Source: Topomyia yanbarensis (lineage: Eukaryota; Arthropoda; Insecta; Diptera; Culicidae). From it: a stretch of 64,000 nucleotides of DNA. The stretch is taken from assembly GCF_030247195.1 (NCBI RefSeq), contig NC_080672.1:378362166-378426165 (forward strand). The letters are read 5' to 3'. Both the position numbers and the translations under genes were made by a program. The notes beneath the pieces were generated by a model. The model was not told the origin of the DNA. It searched no databases and worked only from the letters and a program-made list of their open reading frames with translations. Shown here in pieces: positions 59,001 to 64,000 of this stretch; the stretch's first letter is position 1; each line of letters starts with the position of its first letter.

Positions 59001-59233
59001 CATTCCACAGTTTGCTAAATTCTTTGCAGAATATATACGCATCGTTGGAAAATCTGAACCAGCAACTTGGAAGTGATATCAGCTCCGCGAATGTCGAGCT
59101 CAACAAACCGCAGTATGGACTAGTCAGTAATAACTATTACAATCCATACAATTATTATTCTGGTCATTACTATGGTGAACGACGGAGAATAAACCCTTTC
59201 AGGGATTTTAAAAATCCATTGTTAGCCAAGTAA
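56048..59233 (+). CDS. Mucin-like secreted Thr/Ser-rich protein, 1061 residues
   Basis: The frame is open from upstream, but the first in-frame ATGs are 56033 and 56048; I prefer 56048 because it gives a compact signal peptide (MRFLKTNRPCVILVLILISC, cleavage near residue 24). A short unique stretch follows (INLSYTGGIRRFYYGPGVHN), then about 685 residues of TTSTTADPTTTTTAA-type repeats, an S/T-rich non-repetitive part (about residues 745-960), and a C-terminal part with SLLNSLQNIYASLENLNQQL, a Tyr/Asn-rich NNYYNPYNYYSGHYYGERRR and the end NPFRDFKNPLLAK. I see no cysteine after the signal and no chitin-binding or membrane domain. This suggests a heavily O-glycosylated secreted mucin; the tissue is unknown. 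The intact frame through a minisatellite argues for selection. Confidence 0.75.
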   Translation: MRFLKTNRPCVILVLILISCDQFGTAVINLSYTGGIRRFYYGPGVHNLFTYIPKLPSSTTTTTTTVATTSTTADTTTTTTTIAAISTIADSTTTTTIATKSTTVDLTTTTATVATTSTTADLTVATTTAATTTTTADPSTTTTSTTTSTADSTTTATAATTSTTADSTTTTTTIASTTSKTADPTTTTIVTTPSTATDPTTTTTTTAATTSTTADSSITITAATTSTTADLTTTTTAATTSTADSTTTTTAATTSTTADPTTTTTITIASTISKTADPTGTTTIATTSSSADPTSTTATVATTSTTDNPTTTTIVTTRSTTTDPTTTTATAATMSTTADPTATTTITTTPSTADPTTTTAGATTSTTADFTSAITTIATTPTIADPTTSTAATTSTIADFSTTTTAATRSTTSDPTSTKTTTAPRSITADTTTTTTTIVDTSTTDDATTTTTVATTSMTADSSITTTIATTSITADPTSTTIAPTTSTADLTTATTTAATTSTTADPSTSTTTATTSTTAHTSIITTTIATTATTADPTSTTTAATTSTAADPTITTTTAATTSTTADPSIPTTIATTSTIADPTTTTTAATTSTTAHTSIITTTAATTSTTADSTSTTTAATTSTTADPTTTTTTTTAAATTLSTAELTTTTTTATTSATTDSIATITTPSTTSTASDPATTTATVAITSTTAEPTTTTIVATELTTGDPTTRTTTVATTSTTADRTTTTTLTTTSETSAPITTTSIRNSISFLPFIVLSTSAEASTSTTVQPTTTTSATTTTAQPLTTSASSTIAETMTSTSIRPFTIISTSSALPSSTVAQSIETTSTTAATETATSSLWNEFSLFTISTAALTTSRPTTTVATEALSTHTSTGGITSSTSALSNTSSALKPFTLFGILTSLTTTSPSISTETPASASSSESIGTSHPPEALFEVLPAATTIATPSAFLYPLVSTSSNVNSKPVEFSIVNQATGGHHSTSKPFHSLLNSLQNIYASLENLNQQLGSDISSANVELNKPQYGLVSNNYYNPYNYYSGHYYGERRRINPFRDFKNPLLAK
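56215..58275 (+). repeat. 45-bp coding minisatellite in the mucin-like gene
   Basis: About 45 imperfect copies of a 45-bp unit (15 codons; landmarks ACGTCAACAACTGCTGATCC and ACAACAACCGCAGCTACC) follow one another. Indels are nearly all multiples of three. The minus strand is also open over long stretches as a Val/Ala-rich shadow that should not be annotated. Confidence 0.85.
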
Positions 59234-60080
59234 ATGATGTTTTTAATGGTTCTGTATATTTTGACGTGTGATCGGAAAAAATATAACAACAGTGTGAAAT
59301 AATTTGAAAAGTGTATTGAACATGAGAAAGATCCTTTATTTTTATTATTCATTATCGTTTTGAATATATTTTCTGGACAGATCAGCTTATTTTTTTTCAA
59401 AACTATATCTCGCATTGTTACTTGTTATAAATTTATGTTATTTTAACTATTAACGAGACCTAATTTATATCACAATATGTTACAAAAATTGTGTTCTGTT
59501 ATAATCTTGCCATTTCATTCTGATCGGGATTGGTTTGAAATGCCATCGAAATGGACCGCATTATCCAGTTTCGATAACACTAGTTTTACAAAAAAAAAAT
59601 AAAAATCTGAACTTCAATATCCGAACACCTTTTCTGATGTAAAATTGCGTGCTGAACCCGAAAATGAAGTCCAAAAAATACAGTAGAACAGTTTTCGAGT
59701 TACAAAACAAAATTTAATTTCATCTTTAAAATAGAAAGTACGTTCAGTAAAATTCAAATCTCTTCAGCTGTAGTACTTCGATATAAAATTATATTTTGTT
59801 GAATTAAAGGTAATTAAATGCACTTTTGGTCGTTTGAAGATTTTGTTTTCGTTCGACTACTGGTTTTGACACTAAGTACGAGATTATTGAACTTTTTCTT
59901 AATTTTTCCTCATTTTTTAATAAAAAATGAACGGTTGGTCAAGATTTTCGGCTAGATAAAGCAATCCTAAAAAATATATTTTTATGCAAAACACAACGCC
60001 TGCTTAATAACCATTGAAAATAAACACTTGTTAGTTTGAAACCAATCAAAATTGCGAAATTTATTAATTTTTTTGTAAAA
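59234..60080. other. 3' flank of the mucin-like gene
   Basis: AT-rich; AATAAA at 59598-59603 is a candidate poly(A) signal 365 bp after the stop. Nothing coding is recognised. Confidence 0.35.
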
Positions 60081-61220
60081 TGGGAATTCTGGGTCAACTT
60101 ATTGAAATCTCTGAGTCAACTTATTGAACCATCTCGATTCCAATTTATTCTAGGGCTTGTTTCATAATTTATGAGGGACTCTGTTAGAATTGTAAATTGA
60201 AGAATCTTGAAAACATTTAATTTGTGCAATATTCGCATTCGTTTATCCAAATAATTCAAGACTTCTGATAACAATAGTTTCAGGCTCAATTGGTATGATT
60301 GGTATGCAATACTTCGTGTAATATTTACAAAGGCATTACATAAAATAACACTCTTACGTTACCAAATTCGTTGTAAACTAAAGCCTCACAGTCATAAAAT
60401 TCGTATTTTGAAACGCTAGCTGCACAACTGTGTTTTGACCAATGCTAATACAAACTATACGAATCCCTAAATATATGTGTTACTACATACGTCAATTATT
60501 ATACAATTATTAATTTGAAAAACTTTTAATTTATTTTCCTTCCTAGAATATCTAGCGGTTCGTGTTTTGAAATTATGTAGGACATTGAACCAGACTTATT
60601 TTAGGTTTAAAATCTCAAAATCTGAACTTCGAACGTAGAAGATATTGTAATTGCACTTAGATGTTTTACACAATGTATTCTAGTATATTCAAATTTGATG
60701 GACCAATACAGTAAAATCGCTACGTCGTAGAAGTCAGTGTGAATCCAATATAATTTCAAATTACAATCTTCTAGATGTTTGAATAACGTAAAACAAATTG
60801 TTAGTAGAATAAAAGTTGATGAAATAGTCACTAAATAAGTCACCATTCCTGAAACTAGTGCCAGCCTTTAACATTTGGCGCTATCATAAATTTCAGATAT
60901 GCATATCAGGGCGTTGTGGGGCGTGCAGTTTAGAACGTATTCTGTACGTAAACGATTCTGTATGTCACATGTAAATATTAAAGTCAAATTTTTAATCACA
61001 TTACTTCACTAAACCTGAAATTATTGTTATAAGATACTTTGAATCATTTGGATAAACGAGTTCAAACATCACCCCACATTAAATTCTTTCAAAATTCTTC
61101 AATTTACTTGTTTAACAGAATTCTGGCAGAGAATTCCTCATATATTATGAAACAAACCCTAGAAAAAATTGGAATCGAGACGGTTCAATAAGTTGCCCCA
61201 GAGAAACTCAAAAATTCCCA
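60081..61220. mobile_element. Inverted-repeat (foldback-like) element, 1.14 kb
   Basis: The left arm from TGGGAATTCTGGGTCAACTT and the right arm, whose reverse complement starts TGGGAATTTTTGAG, pair over about 210-230 bp. Shared blocks include CAACTTATTGAACC, TCTCGATTCCAATTT and GTTTGTTTCATAAT. The loop is AT-rich and non-coding. No target duplication was identified. Confidence 0.7.
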
Positions 61221-61313
61221 AATACATAAAATTGGATAACTTTCACAATTTACATCCGATTTATACTAATAATTGCTTATTTTCATTGGTTATTGGCAGG
61301 CTTCAAATTCCCT

Positions 61314-61385
61314 TAAAAATATATTTTTTAAAGTTACTTTATCTTGCCATAAAAATATATTTTTTAAAGTTACTTTATCTTGCCC
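61314..61385 (+). repeat. 36-bp direct duplication
   Basis: TAAAAATATATTTTTTAAAG and AGTTACTTTATCTTGCC occur twice in a row with a period of 36 bp and almost no differences. Confidence 0.85.
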
Positions 61386-61414
61386 AATATATTGATCAAA
61401 CGCTCATTTTTCTT

Positions 61415-62090
61415 TTTAAACCTGTTTTAATCTACCTAGCGGTGCAATTGTACCTTTCTCATTAATCCAAACTACATGGAAAAAAATGTTCCCAAAATCG
61501 TGAATAAAGTGAATCCAGGAACAATCACGTTTTGCCTTTCTCAATAGAAAGGTATTGCAATTGCTCTGAAACGGAGGTTCGGAGGGCCGAGTGACATATA
61601 CCATTCGATTCAGTTCGTCGAGTTCGGCAAATGTATGTGTGTGTATGTGCGTGTGTACGCGAACACAATCTCACTCACTTTTCTCAGAGATGGCTGAACC
61701 GATTTTCACAAACTTAGTCCCAAATGAAAGGTGCAACGTTTCCATAGGCTGCTATTGAATTTCTAATGGTTCCGGAATCACGTTGAAAATGTCGATTTTA
61801 ATAAATTCTGCAATGAATGTATAATGGTGAAATTTTTTTTTATTAAAATCGACTTTTTGGGACTTTGCCGATTTCGCACTTCTTTTCAGTTCAATATTAC
61901 CGTGGCTGTTTTTTCTTTTACATTTTTTTTTGATTTCTTTTCTTGTATATAGTTGTCATGTCATGTATAATAATAAAATGTAATATATGCATTTGAAAGC
62001 TTTTTATGAATATAAACAACGCAAACATTCTCGTGTTCATGATTGAGAAAGGCACAATTGCACCGCTAGGTGGATTAAAACTGGTTTTTA
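61415..62090. mobile_element. Complete inverted-repeat transposon, 0.67 kb
   Basis: The left end GTTTTAATCTACCTAGCGGT and the reverse complement of the right end GTTTTAATCCACCTAGCGGT extend for about 40 bp with few mismatches (through TGCAATTGTRCCTTTCTCA). The interior is a shortened, inverted version of the 1.2-kb unit at 15175-17583, including GGAGGTTCGGAGGGCCGAGT and ATGGCTGAACCGATTTTCAC. It is non-coding and supplies the missing right terminus of the element at 14956. Confidence 0.8.
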
Positions 62091-62099
62091 CGTTATGAA

Positions 62100-63870
62100 A
62101 ACAGGACCATGAACAAAAATCATGTGTTTTTGTTTTGCATAATGTGTTTTATAATTATGTTCAATTTCTCCTCAATAACGCCCGCATAACGCTTATTTTA
62201 GTGGAACTATTTGTTCCACTTCAGTCACGATTTCCGCCAAGTCATTTGTAATGCGATTTTCAGTACGAGAACTATTTCACAACTTTATGAACACTAAAAC
62301 ATAAAACCAAAGGTTGACATGATGATATTTATAGATATAGGAGCCTTGGTTCACAAAATCAAAATATTCTAGATATGTTCTCGTGAACTATTTCGCGAAA
62401 CTCAAAATTGTATTCATGAATCCATTTAATTCTTGTAAACTAATTCATGATCTCTAATATATTAGGTACGATCCAATATCCGTGCTCGTTAAATAGTTCA
62501 CGAAATCATGGAATATAATTCAAGTATTCGTGAACTGGTTCATGATATCTAGTATAAGTCACAACTCACGTTCATTTTTGTGAAATACTTCACGAAATCA
62601 TTAAATATTATTCATGTATTCGTGAGCTGGTTCGTGATTCCAAGTACATGATTTACAATCTATTTTGTGAGCTGGTGATATTTAGAAGGTATCGCTAATA
62701 ATTTACAATTTCATGCAACATGATGATGAAATTTTCCCGTGATCTTTTTTACAAAACTTTGGAGAATTATTCGTGGAATCATTTTTATTCCATGCACTGT
62801 TTTATGAAATGTCCAGCTACTAGTGACCATAGCAATAGACGCGAGCATTAGCTATTAGGAAGCTCGAACATCGTTATTCGTTTGATACGGTTAATGGCGA
62901 GGTCTAGATAGAAAACGAATACTGCGCTGAGCATCCCAAATAGTGTGCATGATATAATTCACAGAACAAGATATCGCGAATCAGTCACATTTTTATGATC
63001 CAGTTCATATTGTTTCGATATTCCGAATAAAAAAACCTATAGTAACCCAAAAGTACCAGAACACAATTAGGCGAAGAGAATTTACAAATACTATGGTAAA
63101 ACTGCTGATATCATGAACATTAGTCATATTACTTTTCGTGTCAAATTTGGAAGTAAGTTCTAAAATAAAACATTACAATAACATGAACAGAAATTACGAA
63201 AATCATGACTAAGATCCTGAAATTATGAACATGAATTTCTCTATTTATGACTAAAATATTACGACAACATGAACAGCAGTTACAAAAATCGTGACTTAGA
63301 TCCTGATATCATGAACACAAATCACACAACTCGCGACAAAAATATCTAAAATCGTGACTAAGATCCTGATATCATGAACATGAAACCCTCTACTCATAAC
63401 TAAAATATCACGATAACGTGAATAGAAATTACAAAAATCGCGACAAAGATCCTGAAATCATGAATTTTAACCCCGTTAATCTGACAGAAAAATGCGCTAG
63501 TAAACTCATGAATAAAATAGCACAATAACGTGATGAGAAATCACAAGAATCGCGACTAAGATCTTGAAATCATGAACATAATTTGACTGTCGGCTGTGTA
63601 TTCCCAAATTATGAACTAGACTCACAGCAAAAACTACACATGTCCAGGGAACAACAACAGTACCCTAACCAAGCATTTTAATGTAAAACCTGTATATATT
63701 CGGAGCGAACCAGTTTTTTGAAAACACAAGTAGTTTCATTAATTCGTAGGTTATTATTCATAATTTCAGGAACTTGGTCATGGTTTTCGTAAATTGTTGA
63801 GTTTACGAAATCGTTTCATGAATTTATGACTGTTTTTTTTCGTGTACTGGTGCTGGTGCTGGTTATATTC
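62100..63870. repeat. Degenerate tandem-repeat region, units of about 86-100 bp
   Basis: AAGATCCTGA-ATCATGAACAT recurs at 63211, 63297, 63360, 63446 and (as AAGATCTTGA) 63558, with spacings of 86, 63, 86 and 112. Between them come AATAACATGAACAGAAATTA and AATCGTGACTAAG. A related left part (62380-62660) repeats TTCACGAAATCAT and TCGTGAACTGGTTCATGAT at 90-110 bp. No protein is encoded; it may be satellite or the interior of a large DNA element. Confidence 0.65.
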
Positions 63871-63985
63871 AATATAATGGTGGAAATGTCCATTTCATAT
63901 TCAGTACGATTTGCACATACATATAATGGATCGACAGCCACGAACTTGAGAAGCTATGTGTCGAAGCTGAAACACTTGAACCCAG

Positions 63986-64000
63986 CAGTGGATCCAGGAA
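63986..64000 (+). mobile_element. Left terminus of an hAT-type MITE, cut by the window edge
   Basis: CAGTGGATCCAGGAA closely resembles the CAGTGGCGGATCCAG terminus of the element at 47308-47543 and continues beyond the window. Confidence 0.4.

Noticed and set aside
63041..63600. CRISPR-like array of regularly spaced repeats
   Set aside because: Spacings vary from 63 to 112 bp, the spacers are also repeats, and the context is an animal genome; it is a degenerate tandem repeat.

Overview
The window looks like nuclear DNA of a culicine mosquito, most likely Aedes or a close relative. It is AT-rich and packed with nested transposable elements. It carries tRNA-derived SINEs, I-clade and R1-clade LINE fragments, many small inverted-repeat DNA elements, and GT-AG introns with poly(A) signals. 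The assignment rests on pattern recognition alone; no database was searched. Nothing bacterial or viral was seen.

Host coding content is sparse. The best-supported gene runs from about 22.9 to 34.8 kb on the plus strand. It is a three-exon gene (23332-23352, 33013-33189, 34381-34515) for a 110-residue secreted, cysteine-free protein with a Lys-Lys-Arg-Arg site, and its 9.66-kb first intron is filled with transposons. The second is an intact Thr/Ser-rich mucin-like open frame (56048-59233) with a signal peptide, a 45-bp minisatellite core and a distinct Tyr/Asn-rich C-terminus. Weaker exon candidates lie at 7062-7263 (-), 7403-7699 (-), 7913-8155 (+), 38924-39065 (+), 40009-40225 (-) and 53115-53423 (-).

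Layout: 1-2.1 kb, dispersed LTR-like repeats and a SINE; 2.1-7 kb, AT-rich decayed repeats; 7-8.2 kb, low-copy coding-like island; 8.3-14 kb, decayed DNA elements; 14.1-21.4 kb, a foldback-like composite whose two arms are built of a 0.4-kb tandem repeat and one of which is broken by another transposon; 22.5-34.8 kb, the secreted-protein gene with MITEs and R1 LINEs in intron 1; 35.3-36.1 kb, a MITE; 36.1-38.6 kb, a 12-bp satellite of about 205 copies that is open in all six frames; 38.9-41.1 kb, low-copy DNA; 41.2-44.2 kb, a foldback pair enclosing an antisense LINE; 45.3-45.9 kb, a deleted Tc1/mariner element; 46.4-52.4 kb, a Russian-doll nest of SINE, LINE, hAT MITE, hAT-like element, LINE and MITE; 55.8-59.6 kb, the mucin-like gene; 60-62.1 kb, two inverted-repeat elements; 62.1-63.9 kb, degenerate 86-100 bp repeats; and the start of another hAT-type terminus at the right edge.

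No pathway or operon links the genes. The organising feature is insertion history: several insertions can be ordered by nesting, target duplications and reading-frame arithmetic.
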